NCBI GenBank assembly: GCA_012523945.1
Contig: JAAYSO010000057.1
Location: 1-59,050 of the forward strand
DNA length: 59,050 nt
From: Bacillota bacterium
GTDB taxonomy: Bacteria > Bacillota > Dethiobacteria > Dethiobacterales > Dethiobacteraceae
Reading direction: 5' to 3'
Shown: in pieces, positions 1-9,200 of the stretch
Position numbering within the stretch: the first letter of the stretch is position 1
Layout: each line of letters opens with the position of its first letter
The notes under the pieces: model-generated
Seen by the model: only the letters and a program-made list of their open reading frames with translations
Told to the model about the DNA's origin: nothing
The model's database searches: none
Position numbers and translations under genes: made by a program

Positions 1-71
1 AAAGAATGCGGGAGCTCAGGGAAGTGCGTTAAAAAGTTTTGCCCCAAAAAAGTAATCGGGCCAATTACCGG

Positions 72-114
72 CAAAAAATCTGCCGGCGGACGCAAAGGTC
101 AGCCGGCTTTTTTT
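72..114. terminator. Bidirectional Rho-independent terminator
   Basis: Two GCCGGC arms (82-87 and 102-107) form a hairpin flanked by an A-run on the left (72-77) and a T-run on the right (108-114), so it can end transcription from either side. On the minus strand it closes the hydrolase gene, whose stop codon it touches. On the plus strand it would end a gene lying mostly outside the window. Confidence 0.7.
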
Positions 115-742
115 ATTGTAAAAAGGGATTATACTGTTTTTCCGCGGCAATGGTAGTAGCGGGGCCGTGGCCCGGTAAAACTACCGTATCTTCAGGTAAA
201 ACCAGAAGTTTTTCTTTAATGGAGCTGATAATCTGGGGAAAAGAGCCGCCCGGAAAATCTGTGCGGCCAATGGACCCGGCAAATAAAGTATCACCGCTAA
301 ATAAAACTTTTTCCTTTTCATTATAGAAACAAACACTACCGGGACTGTGGCCCGGTGTGGCCAATACCTTTAGCTGTGCTTTACCAAAACTTATGATCTC
401 CCCGTCACGCAGGAAACCGTCAGCCTTAGCCGGTTTTGCCACCCCCTGGTAAGCAGCCAAATCATCCCTGGGATTTTCAATCAATGCTTTATCCCCTTCA
501 TGAATATATAAAGGCGCACCTAAAGCCTGACTTACTTCCGCATCAGCCCCCATATGATCAATATGGCCGTGCGTATTCAAAACATATTTTACGGTGACGC
601 CGGCTTCCTTTACTATTTGCAAAATTTTCTTTGCTTCTGCACCCGGGTCAATTAATACTGCTTCTTTAGTTTCTTGGCAGCTGACAAGATAACAATTGGC
701 GGCAAAGGAACCAACTTCTATACCTTTAATGAGCAAAGCCAT
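113..742 (-). CDS. Metallo-beta-lactamase fold hydrolase (glyoxalase II-like)
   Basis: A 209-residue zinc hydrolase of the metallo-beta-lactamase superfamily, closest in style to hydroxyacylglutathione hydrolase/YcbL-type proteins. The signature THGHIDHMG supplies the metal ligands (H58, H60, D62, H63). Further ligands come from ATPGHSPGS, SGDTLFAGSIGR and LPGHGP, so the active site is complete. The start is supported by AAGGAGGT a few bases upstream. There is no signal peptide, so it should be cytoplasmic. It follows metX with a gap of about 100 bp and may be transcribed with it. Family members hydrolyse thioesters such as S-lactoylglutathione, but many Firmicute paralogues have no proven substrate, so the exact reaction is left open. 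Confidence 0.85.
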   Translation of the reverse strand: MALLIKGIEVGSFAANCYLVSCQETKEAVLIDPGAEAKKILQIVKEAGVTVKYVLNTHGHIDHMGADAEVSQALGAPLYIHEGDKALIENPRDDLAAYQGVAKPAKADGFLRDGEIISFGKAQLKVLATPGHSPGSVCFYNEKEKVLFSGDTLFAGSIGRTDFPGGSFPQIISSIKEKLLVLPEDTVVLPGHGPATTIAAEKQYNPFLQ

Positions 743-838
743 TACCTCCTTACATTTCAGGTTAAAACTTTAACCGGATTGCACTGACTAATAACTTTCT
801 CCCCGGAGGGCAAAAATCCTTTACCGGCAGGGAAAAGG

Positions 839-1981
839 TTAATTGAGGCCTGCTTCCGCCAAAAATTCCCCGATGATTTGACTTAATTGGGCAAACTCCA
901 GGAGGAAGGCATCATGCCCAAAGGTGGACTGTAACTGCCGGTAGGTGGCATCTACACCGGCCCGGCGTAATTCCACCGCCAGCCCGCGAATTTCCACAGG
1001 CGGGAAAAGCAGGTCACTGCTGATACCAATGAGCAAAACTTTACTTTTTATGCGGCGCAAGGCACTTAAAACAGAAGGATAACCGCGACCTAAATCATGC
1101 AAATCCATGGCTTTAGTCAGGTAAAGGTAACTGTTAGCATCAAAACGCCGGACCAGCTTTTGTCCCTGGTAGTTAAAATAGCTTTCCACCTCAAAATCCT
1201 GGAAGAAGTTGTAGTAGTCCCGGCTCCTGCCCGCCAGTTTGCGGCCAAAACGTTCTTCAAATGTTTCATTGGTTTTATAAGTCAGAGTACCGATCATGCG
1301 CGCTAAAGCCAATCCGTCCACAGGGAAAGTGCGGCCGTAATACCTGCCCCCCAGCCAGTTGGGATCATTCATAATAGCTCTGCGGCCGGCTTGATTATAA
1401 GCAATGGCTAAAGGCGTCAGCCGCTCCGAAGCCGCTACGGGAATCACCACATCTACCAGTTCCGGGTAAGTAACGGCCCATTCCAGGGCTTGCATCCCGC
1501 CCAGGGAACCGCCGCTGACAATTTTTAAATGTTTAACGCCTAAATGATCTAACAGGTGTTTTTGTACCCGCACCATATCCCGGATGGTAACCACAGGGAA
1601 ATCCATAGCATAAGGCATGCCTGTTTTTTCATTGAGGGAAGTGGGACCGGTGGTGCCGTAACATCCTCCCAGGACATTGGCACAAACAATAAAGTATTTA
1701 TTGGTGTCAAAGACTTTACCCGGGCCAATGAGCGGCTCCCACCAGCCTTTTTCCTGCCCGCTGTGGCCTCCGGCCTGGGCCGTGCCCGTTAAAGCATGGG
1801 CAATATAAACGCCGTTTTCCCCGTCCGGCGCCAGTTGACCGTAAGTTTCGTAGGCCACTGTTATGGGTCCTAAATATTTTCCCGATTCCAGCCGGAAATA
1901 ATGCGGTGGTCGGGCAAAAGTATAAGTTTTTTGTGCCGGCCACTGCCCCTTAAAATACTGAATCTCCGGCTTATTAAGCAT
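839..1981 (-). CDS. metX: Homoserine O-acetyltransferase
   Basis: A 380-residue alpha/beta hydrolase-fold enzyme that acetylates homoserine with acetyl-CoA, giving O-acetylhomoserine for the neighbouring sulfhydrylase. The nucleophile is Ser159 in GGSLGGMQ. The Asp in SSDLLFP (about 323) and His in FGHDAFL (about 356) complete the triad, and the ANVLGGCYGTTGP segment is typical of the family. I chose ATG 1981 because GGGAGG lies just upstream; an in-frame start 48 bp earlier would add residues unlike the family and run into metY. It begins 4 bp after the metY stop codon, so the two genes are co-transcribed under the SAM riboswitch. Some homologues use succinyl-CoA, and the acyl donor cannot be told reliably by eye. 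Confidence 0.93.
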   Translation of the reverse strand: MLNKPEIQYFKGQWPAQKTYTFARPPHYFRLESGKYLGPITVAYETYGQLAPDGENGVYIAHALTGTAQAGGHSGQEKGWWEPLIGPGKVFDTNKYFIVCANVLGGCYGTTGPTSLNEKTGMPYAMDFPVVTIRDMVRVQKHLLDHLGVKHLKIVSGGSLGGMQALEWAVTYPELVDVVIPVAASERLTPLAIAYNQAGRRAIMNDPNWLGGRYYGRTFPVDGLALARMIGTLTYKTNETFEERFGRKLAGRSRDYYNFFQDFEVESYFNYQGQKLVRRFDANSYLYLTKAMDLHDLGRGYPSVLSALRRIKSKVLLIGISSDLLFPPVEIRGLAVELRRAGVDATYRQLQSTFGHDAFLLEFAQLSQIIGEFLAEAGLN

Positions 1982-1985
1982 TCTT

Positions 1986-3272
1986 CTACCTCCCTGTGGC
2001 AGCTTGCAGTGCTTGCGCCAAATCTGCAATTAAATCTTCCTTATCCTCCAGTCCCACGGAAAGACGGAGAAAATCGTCTGTAACACCTGTTTGTTCCTGC
2101 TCCTGCGGCGTTAACTGGGAGTGGGTGGTGGTAGCGGGATGAATGGCCAGGGATTTGGCGTCACCGATATTGGCCAGATGAGAAAATAATTGTAATGCTT
2201 CAATAAAACGCGCACCGGCACTGCGGCCGCCTTTAATGCCAAAACCGATTAAGGCACTGCAGCCTTTAGGTAAATATTTTTGGGCATTGGCGTAGGATTT
2301 GTGGCTGGGCAGTCCCGGGTAATTAACCCAGCTAACGGCGGGATGAGCAGCTAAAAATTCAGCCACGGCCTGAGCATTTTCACTGTGGCGCTGCATCCGC
2401 AGCGGCAAAGTTTCCAGTCCCTGCAGGAAAAGAAAAGCATTAAAGGGAGAAAGACTGGTACCCAGATCACGTAAAAGCTGTACGCGCGCCTTGACAATAT
2501 AGGATTGCGCACCGAAAGTTTCCGTGTAACGGAGACCATGATAACTGGGATCCGGTTCGGTGAATCCGGGGAAGCGCCCGTTATCCCAGGGGAAGTTACC
2601 GGAATCAATAATGATACCGCCGATGGAAGTTCCGTGCCCGCCAATAAATTTAGTGAGGGAATGCACCACAATATCGGCACCGTGTTCTATGGGGCGCAGT
2701 AGGTAGGGGGTAGGTACGGTATTGTCTACCACTAAAGGGACGCCTGCTTCATGGGCAATGGCGGCAATGGCAGCAAAATCCGGCACATCGAGTTTCGGAT
2801 TACCGACTGATTCCAAATAAAAAGCTTTTGTTTTTTCCGTCAGAGCCCGGCGGAAATTTTCCGGATCGGCCGGGTCAACAAAGCGAACAGTAATGCCTAA
2901 TTTGGCAAAGGTGTAGGCAAAAAGAGTATAGGTGCCACCATAAAGGCTGACGGCGGAAACAATTTCATCACCATGTCCTGCCAGGTTTAAAAGTGCCAGT
3001 GTAATGGCGGCCTGACCGCTGGAAACGGCCAAAGCCCCAATGCCTCCTTCCAAAGCAGCCAGCCTATTTTCCAGGACATCTGTGGTGGGATTCATAATGC
3101 GTGTATAGATATTACCTGCTTCTTTGAGGGCAAATAAATCAGCAGCATGTTCAGTATTTTTAAAAACATAGGAAGTTGTTTGGTAAATAGGTACGGCTCT
3201 GGACCCTGTGGCCGGGTCGGGAATTTGCCCGGCGTGTACCGCTTGCGTAGCAAAAGAATATTTTTTCGTCAT
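1986..3272 (-). CDS. metY: O-acetylhomoserine sulfhydrylase (aminocarboxypropyltransferase)
   Basis: A 428-residue PLP enzyme of the Cys/Met metabolism family that makes homocysteine from O-acetylhomoserine and sulfide. Visible are the N-terminal [17 protein letters not shown] and YTRIMNPT motifs. The PLP lysine is in [11 protein letters not shown]. The roughly 430-residue length and the [11 protein letters not shown] insert favour MetY over the shorter cystathionine synthases. ATG 3272 has AGGAGG 8-9 bp upstream; an in-frame start 51 bp earlier lies in the riboswitch leader and is rejected. It is the first gene of metY-metX. Its leader carries a SAM-I riboswitch, so it should be expressed when S-adenosylmethionine is low. 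The pair gives direct sulfhydrylation without cystathionine. Confidence 0.94.
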   Translation of the reverse strand: MTKKYSFATQAVHAGQIPDPATGSRAVPIYQTTSYVFKNTEHAADLFALKEAGNIYTRIMNPTTDVLENRLAALEGGIGALAVSSGQAAITLALLNLAGHGDEIVSAVSLYGGTYTLFAYTFAKLGITVRFVDPADPENFRRALTEKTKAFYLESVGNPKLDVPDFAAIAAIAHEAGVPLVVDNTVPTPYLLRPIEHGADIVVHSLTKFIGGHGTSIGGIIIDSGNFPWDNGRFPGFTEPDPSYHGLRYTETFGAQSYIVKARVQLLRDLGTSLSPFNAFLFLQGLETLPLRMQRHSENAQAVAEFLAAHPAVSWVNYPGLPSHKSYANAQKYLPKGCSALIGFGIKGGRSAGARFIEALQLFSHLANIGDAKSLAIHPATTTHSQLTPQEQEQTGVTDDFLRLSVGLEDKEDLIADLAQALQAATGR

Positions 3273-3369
3273 TTTTTTTCCTCCTTTTCTCCAGAAAGGC
3301 GGGGAAGCCCTTAAAACCCTCATCGACTCGACTCTCCGCCCAGAAAACGCTTTCCTGCCCGATAAGACG

Positions 3370-3398
3370 AAAAACCCCTTCCTGAACAGAAGAGGTTA
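3370..3398 (-). terminator. Riboswitch-controlled terminator
   Basis: On the minus strand CCTCTTC pairs with GGAAGGGG (one U-G pair) around a short loop and is followed by TTTTT. It lies directly after the S-box aptamer and before the metY ribosome-binding site, the position of an S-box expression platform. Confidence 0.85.
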
Positions 3399-3510
3399 GT
3401 GTGTCCATACCCTTCTTATCTGTCAGGATGATCCTGCAGGATTTGGCACCTTCCAGTATTCTGGGGTTGCCGGGTTTCATCGGGCCAGTCCCTCCACCTC
3501 TCTTGATAAG
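3370..3510 (-). promoter_or_regulatory. SAM-I (S-box) riboswitch with terminator platform
   Basis: Read on the minus strand, the leader begins CTTATCAAGAGAGG, continues with GGAGGGACTGGCCC and GATGAAACCCGGCAACC, then GGTGCCAAATCCTGC, and returns with GACAGATAAG, which closes helix P1 against the 5' end. These are the conserved blocks of the S-box. The aptamer spans about 3412-3510. A terminator hairpin follows (3370-3398), and the start codon of metY lies about 100 nt further on. By family knowledge SAM binding stabilises the aptamer and lets the terminator form, switching off metY-metX. Confidence 0.95.
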
Positions 3511-3521
3511 AATGCAAACTA

Positions 3522-3550
3522 TTTAAATTCACGGTATACCGATTTGACAA
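3522..3550 (-). promoter_or_regulatory. Promoter of metYX riboswitch transcript
   Basis: On the minus strand TTGTCA (3545-3550) and TTTAAA (3522-3527) are separated by exactly 17 bp. The predicted transcription start falls a few bases before the first base of the S-box aptamer at 3510, which supports the call. Confidence 0.65.
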
Positions 3551-3749
3551 CTATGATATCAGGCCGGGGCGTTACTGTCAAACATTTTTTTGCCTCAATC
3601 AAGAAAAAACTTAGTTTTTTTAAAGCCCCTATTTGCCGGGAAAGAAAGCATACCCGGCTTGATATCATTTACCGGCAAACAAGCTATTTTTTTAATAATA
3701 GCTTTTCCGAAAGAAGTTATTATTTTCACAAGTTTTTTTGGCAAAAACC

Positions 3750-3778
3750 TTGAGCTTTTGACATGAGATCGATATAAT
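3750..3778 (+). promoter_or_regulatory. Promoter of serC
   Basis: TTGAGC (3750-3755), a 17 bp spacer and a perfect TATAAT (3773-3778) lie 30 bp upstream of serC. The nearer TTGACA at 3758 leaves only 9 bp and cannot serve as the -35. The remaining 3511-3749 is AT-rich with no recognisable gene or RNA. Confidence 0.65.
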
Positions 3779-3807
3779 CTAAGGAAATATCCACTGGAGG
3801 TATATTT

Positions 3808-4893
3808 ATGGAGAGAAGAGTTTTCAATTTTAACCCCGGTCCCGCCACTTTACCACTTCCTGTTTTAGAGCAAGCGCAAGCGGAACTTTTAAATTATCAA
3901 AACACAGGCATGTCCGTTATGGAAATGTCACACCGTTCCAAAGATTTTGAAGAAATTGTTTTTACTACGGAAGCTCTTTTTAAAGAAATCAGTGGTGTCG
4001 GGGATGATTATCGCGTTTTATTCCTGCAAGGCGGTGCCAGCCAGCAATTTGCCCTTATTCCTTTAAATTTCCTCTCTGCGGATAAAACTGCCGCCTATGC
4101 CATTACCGGAAATTTTGCCAAAAAAGCTTATGAAGAAGCGACAAAATTAGGCAAGATTCATGTTGCCGTCAATACGGCAGATAATAAATATAAAGAAATT
4201 CCCCGGCAGGAAGATTTGGACATACCCGCCGACGCCGCTTATTTACATATAACCACCAATAATACTGTCTACGGTACACAATGGCACTATATTCCGGAAA
4301 CAAACGGTGTGCCCCTGGTGGCCGATATGTCCAGCGACATTTTAAGCCGCCCCTGGGATTATCAAAAATTCGACCTGGCTTATGCCGGGGCGCAAAAGAA
4401 TTTAGGGCCCTCCGGTGTGGTAGTAGTGCTCATTAGTAAGAAAATGCTGGAGAAAGTGCCTGAAACTTTGCCTGCTATTTTTAATTATTATAATTTGGCA
4501 AAAAAGAATTCTTTATATAATACCCCGCCCACTTTTGGCATCTATATGCTGCAACTGGTGCTAAAATGGATAAAAGCCCAAGGCGGACTGGAAGCCATGG
4601 CCAAGCATAATGAAGAAAAAGCAGCATTAGTTTACGAAGTTATTGACCGGTACGATTTTTACCAGGGCTATGCACACAAAGCAAGCAGAAGTTTCATGAA
4701 CATTACTTTCCGCCTGCCGACGGAAGAATTAGAGCAAAAATTTATCCAGGAAGCAGCCGCAGTTGGACTGGTAGGCTTAAAAGGCTACCGCACTGTAGGC
4801 GGCATCCGGGCTTCTGTTTATAATGCCATGAGCCGTCAAGGCTGCGAAAAGTTAGCAAGTTTCATGGAGGATTTTGTGAAAAAACACGGCTAA
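3808..4893 (+). CDS. serC: Phosphoserine aminotransferase
   Basis: A 361-residue class V PLP aminotransferase converting 3-phosphohydroxypyruvate and glutamate to phosphoserine in serine synthesis. The N-terminal FNFNPGPATLP, the GGASQQFA cofactor loop, the TTNNTVYGTQ substrate loop and the lysine in YAGAQKNLGPSG are diagnostic, and the length matches the family. ATG 3808 has GGAGGT 8 bp upstream and its own promoter. It faces away from the metYX riboswitch region and is closed by a terminator at 4920-4956. The usual partner serA (phosphoglycerate dehydrogenase) is not adjacent. The next gene is instead another aminotransferase. Confidence 0.96.
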   Translation: MERRVFNFNPGPATLPLPVLEQAQAELLNYQNTGMSVMEMSHRSKDFEEIVFTTEALFKEISGVGDDYRVLFLQGGASQQFALIPLNFLSADKTAAYAITGNFAKKAYEEATKLGKIHVAVNTADNKYKEIPRQEDLDIPADAAYLHITTNNTVYGTQWHYIPETNGVPLVADMSSDILSRPWDYQKFDLAYAGAQKNLGPSGVVVVLISKKMLEKVPETLPAIFNYYNLAKKNSLYNTPPTFGIYMLQLVLKWIKAQGGLEAMAKHNEEKAALVYEVIDRYDFYQGYAHKASRSFMNITFRLPTEELEQKFIQEAAAVGLVGLKGYRTVGGIRASVYNAMSRQGCEKLASFMEDFVKKHG

Positions 4894-4919
4894 AAGCTAT
4901 TCACAGTATTTCCGGGAAA

Positions 4920-4956
4920 AAGCTTGCTTGGGGGGTTCCTTTAAAGCAGGCTTTTT
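4920..4956 (+). terminator. Terminator after serC
   Basis: AAGCTTGCTT (4920-4929) pairs along 10 positions, with one U-G, with AAGCAGGCTT (4944-4953), followed by TTT. It separates serC from the following aminotransferase gene. Confidence 0.7.
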
Positions 4957-5047
4957 ACTACAATAAGGATAAGAGGAAAGACAAGTTACAATAAACAAGT
5001 TTTAACAAGGCAAAAGATTTCAGTTAGTTTGCATGGAGGAGAAGAAA

Positions 5048-6238
5048 ATGTATGCAAAAAAGGCGCAGTCCATTTCCCCCTCCCCGACACTGGCCATAGA
5101 TGCCAAAGCCAAACAAATGAAAAGCGAAGGCGTTGATCTTGTCGGGTTTGGCGCCGGGGAACCGGATTTTGAAACACCGGACCATATTAAAGAAGCAGCC
5201 GTGGCAGCCATCCAGGCAGGTTTTACCCGCTACACACCGGTGGCCGGCATGCTGGATGTACGCGCTGCCATCTGTGAAAAATTAAAAAGAGATAATGCTT
5301 TGGAGTACGAAGTTGCGGAAATTGTTGTCAGCAACGGGGCGAAACATGCTTTAACCAATGCTTTTGCCGCCCTGCTCAACCCGGGCGATGAAGTGATTAT
5401 ACCGGCCCCTTTTTGGGTCAGTTATCCGGAAATGGTCAAACTTAATGACGGCGTCCCTGTCATCGTCCCCACAACAGCCGCAAACAATTTTAAGCTCACT
5501 GCAGATGACTTGAAAAATGCTTTAACCGAGCGGACAAAAGTTATTTTACTTAACAGTCCCAACAACCCTACCGGCCAGGTTTATGCACGCCCGGAACTGC
5601 AGGCCATTGCCGATTTTGCCCTGGAGCATGATTTATACATTGTATCCGATGAAATCTACGAACAATTAATTTATGATCAAGAGCAGCATGTCAGTATAGC
5701 CACGCTGGGCGAAGAAATTAAAAAACGGACCATTGTGGTAAATGGTGTTTCCAAAACTTACGCCATGACCGGTTGGCGCATTGGCTATACCGCCTCCACA
5801 GCGGAACTTGCCGGGATTATGAGCAGTGTACAGAGCCATACCGCCAGCAATGCCAACTCCATTGCACAAAAAGCAAGTATTGCAGCCCTGCTGGGCTCTC
5901 AGGACTGCGTAGAAAAGATGCGGGCTGCTTTTGCCCAGCGACGAAATTACATGGTGGAAAAGATCGCTTCCATTGACGGTCTCTCTTGTATAGAGCCCAA
6001 AGGAGCCTTTTATATTTTTGTGGATGTAAGCAAAACTTTCGGCCGCAAATTTGGCGGCCACACCATTAATACCAGTGATGATTTTGCTTCCCTGTTACTG
6101 GAGCATGCCAAAGTAGCCGTGGTTCCCGGCACTGGTTTTGGTGCCCCCGACTACATTCGCCTCTCTTATGCCCTGGCCCTGGAACAAGCCCAAAAAGGCC
6201 TGGAGCGCATTGAGGAGTTTATCGGTAAGCTGGAATAA
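5048..6238 (+). CDS. Aspartate aminotransferase (class I PLP aminotransferase)
   Basis: A 396-residue fold-type I aminotransferase exchanging aspartate/2-oxoglutarate and glutamate/oxaloacetate, or a close variant. Visible are NGAKHAL, PAPFWVSYPEM and NSPNNPTG. The PLP lysine is in NGVSKTYAMTGWRIGY, and the substrate-carboxylate arginine is in DYIRLSYA. These fit the AspB/AspC group of Firmicutes (subgroup I-gamma). I place the start at ATG 5048 because GGAGGAG is immediately upstream; an in-frame ATG at 5033 would overlap that ribosome-binding site. It stands alone between two terminators. Substrate range within this group varies (some accept prephenate or aromatic acids), so aspartate is the likely but unproven substrate. 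Confidence 0.88.
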   Translation: MYAKKAQSISPSPTLAIDAKAKQMKSEGVDLVGFGAGEPDFETPDHIKEAAVAAIQAGFTRYTPVAGMLDVRAAICEKLKRDNALEYEVAEIVVSNGAKHALTNAFAALLNPGDEVIIPAPFWVSYPEMVKLNDGVPVIVPTTAANNFKLTADDLKNALTERTKVILLNSPNNPTGQVYARPELQAIADFALEHDLYIVSDEIYEQLIYDQEQHVSIATLGEEIKKRTIVVNGVSKTYAMTGWRIGYTASTAELAGIMSSVQSHTASNANSIAQKASIAALLGSQDCVEKMRAAFAQRRNYMVEKIASIDGLSCIEPKGAFYIFVDVSKTFGRKFGGHTINTSDDFASLLLEHAKVAVVPGTGFGAPDYIRLSYALALEQAQKGLERIEEFIGKLE

Positions 6239-6262
6239 TGTAAAGAGTTTATCAAGACAGCA

Positions 6263-6294
6263 AACTGCCGGCCAAATGGCCGGCAGTTTTTTTT
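6263..6294 (+). terminator. Terminator after aspartate aminotransferase
   Basis: A near-perfect palindrome AACTGCCGGCC-AAAT-GGCCGGCAGTT followed by eight T residues. It overlaps the stop codon of the convergent oxidoreductase gene, so the two converging units share this space. Confidence 0.9.
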
Positions 6295-9200
6295 AGGCAA
6301 TAGCATCTTCTGTATCTGTATTAAGGTCGGCTGTAGCCGTTAAAGCTCCTGCTGTTTTTACTTCAGCCAGAATTTCTGCCGCTGACTGCCCGGGCAGAGG
6401 CTTGCCTAAAGCTTCAGCCAAGTCCCGGATGATTTCCAGGTTATTTTTACCGCCGAGGGGCTTTAAGGCGGCATTTACCGGCAGTAATCTTCCCTCACAG
6501 TTAATGACGGTACCGTCACTTTCGGCAAAGGAAGCCAGGGGCAGAACCACATCGGCTAAAGCCAAGTCGTCACGCCAGGTGCCGGCAGCAACTACAACCA
6601 TGGTATCTTTGCCGATTAATTCCGGAGTGAGAATGAAATCATCCCCCAGAATGAAAAGGGCTAAAATCTCGTTGCGACTTGCTTTTTCCAAAAGCTGCGG
6701 CAGCAAGTATCCGGTGTTGGGTGCAGTTTCTTGGGCGTTTAGGGGCAGACGTCCGGGCAACAGATCGGGATGAACTCCCATCTCTAACTGACCCAAGGCA
6801 TTGCCGCCGCGGTAGAGGAACATAAGGCCGCTGCCTGCGCCTGTATTGCCGGTTGCGGCCAGTTCATTTAATAGGTAGTGCTCTTCATCATCAAGGCTGT
6901 CCCCGTTGGCAATAATCACAGAATGTTTGGCCGCGGCAAATTCATCCAGCACTGCTGTAACTTTACCGGCTTTGACCCGTACCATCCAGGGCAGTTCATT
7001 AATGAGGCGCTGCAGGTCTTCCTGGCTGTAAGGGAGATCTGCCTGGGGTAAAAGACCTGTCTGCACGGCGTGGGCGTACAGGGCAAAAAGCACATCCGGC
7101 AGGCGGTGGAAATTAACTAAAAGGGAGTGATGAGCAAATTTATCCAAACGTGTTGGCTCTTCCGTTAAAGTTACCAGCTTAGCGCCCTTTTCCACAGCCT
7201 TACGCACTTTTTGTGCCACAATGGGGAAATCAACAGTGATGTCTTCACCCACCAGGAGAATAAAATCGCTGTTTTCCACATCGTTAAAGGTGGCTGATTT
7301 TACCGGAGACAGTTCAGGCACAGGATTGGTACTTTCAATATTATTAGTACCCAGGACTGTACGGGCAAATTTCTGCGCCAAATAGTTTTCCTCATTGGTG
7401 AGAGCCGGGGAAACAAGCACGGCTAAACCGTCTGCACCCTGGTACTTTTTCGCTTCCGTAAGAATACCGGCAGTTATTTGCATAGCTTTTTCCCAGGATA
7501 CTTCCTTATGGGTACTACCGTCTCGCACCAGCGGTGCCGTCAGGCGATTTTGGTCATGCACAATCCTGTCGGCAAAATGGCCCAGGTTACAGAGATTGCC
7601 GTCATTATGGCCTGTACGCAGGGGTGAAGTGACTTTGGTAATTGTGTCTGCCGCTATATGCAGTTCTAATGTGCAGCCTGTATTACACAAGGTACAGGTG
7701 GTGGTGACAACACGGTCGTCTTTAAAGGGACCGGGCTTAGCCAAAATACCGGCCGCCGTCAGTGCCCCGGTGGGGCAGGCATAAATGCATTGACCGCAGG
7801 ATTCGCATTGCGTTTCGGAAAGAGGAATACCCATATTAGGTTTCACGGTGGTATCAAAGCCGCGGTTAACAAAACCCATAATTCCGTTATCCTGAACTTC
7901 CTGGCAAATGCGGACACAATTACCGCAGAGAATACATTTATTCTCATCCTGGACGAGATAGTCACCTGTTATAATCTCGTAGCGTTTTTCATGCGTGCCT
8001 AAACGCTTAATGTCTACATCGTATTCATCGGCATAAAGCCGCAGTTTACAGTCGAAGGCATCCTGGCAGCCGCAGGACAGGCAGCGTTCTGTTTCTTCCC
8101 GTGCCGTTTCGGGAGTAAGGCCCAAATTAAATTCTTTAAAATTAGTCTTACGCTCCGCTGCCGGCACATGAACTTCATTGCGGCGGACAATTTTTTCCCG
8201 GTCGGCGAAATATTCCGGATTAATCTCCTGCCAGTGCTCACCCATGGTGCAGTTAAATTCTTCTTTTTGGGGAATAATTTCAGCACCTTGCAGGTACTGG
8301 TCCATGGCCAGAGCCACCCGCTTGGCGGCTCCCACGGCTTCCACCACTGTTTTCGGCCCGGTGACACAGTCACCGGCGGCAAAAACACCGGGAATACTGG
8401 TGCCGCCTGTTCTTTCATCTGCCTGGACATTGCCGCGGTCACAAATTAACAAGCCGCAGCTAGCCACTTCTTCCCTTTCCAGTTTTTGACCGATGGCCAG
8501 GATAATTGTATCGGCAGGAAGTGTAAATTCCGAGCCCTCCACAGCTACGGGACGGCGGCGACCGGAAGCGTCAGGTTCACCCAGCTCCATGCGGACACAT
8601 TCCACCCCTTCCACATGATCAGGGGTGCAGATATAACCGGTGGGATTGGCCAGCAGCTGGAATTTAACGCCTTCTTCTTCCGCTTCTTCTATCTCCACAA
8701 TATTGGCCGGCATTTCTTCACGCCCACGGCGGTAAACAATGGTGACATTTTCCGCTCCCAGGCGCACGGCTGTACGGGCAGCATCCATGGCGGTGTTACC
8801 ACCGCCCACAACTACTACGTTACGGCCAATTTCCGGCGGGTTGCCTTCCGCCACAGCGCGCAGGAAGCCAATGCCGTTTAAAATGCCCGGGGTATCTTCA
8901 TTTTCCAGACCTAAAGTTTGTGCAGCCTGACTGCCCAAACCTAAAAAGACGGCATCATATTCTTGCTGTAAGGATTCAAGTGTATAATCCTGACCAAAAA
9001 CTTCACCTAAACGAACACCGGCACATAAATCGGTGATCAGTTTAATCTCCTGATCCAGTGTTTCTTTAGGCAAACGGTATTCAGGGATACCGTAACGCAG
9101 CATACCGCCCAATTCCGGTCCTTTATCGTAGACGGTAACGGCATGGCCCATCAGCGCCAGGTAGTAGGCGGCCGTTAAGCCGGCCGGGCCCCCGCCCACC

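Noticed and set aside
1-55. Possible 3' end of a plus-strand gene (reading to TAA at 53-55 or at 30-32)
   Set aside because: Only 9-17 codons are inside the window and nothing is recognisable; the plus-strand terminator at 82-114 is compatible with it but not proof.
743-838. GGTTAAAGTTTTAACC palindrome upstream of the metallo-beta-lactamase gene
   Set aside because: It is short and AT-rich, lies between probably co-transcribed genes, and has no T-run or promoter geometry to support a role.
3758-3778. TTGACA followed by TATAAT in front of serC
   Set aside because: Only 9 bp separate them. The usable -35 is TTGAGC at 3750-3755 with a 17 bp spacer.
8014-8449. Long open frames on both strands inside the NuoG/GltD fusion
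   Set aside because: They are shadows of the 1166-residue coding sequence, which has intact motifs throughout; the shadow products have no domain pattern.
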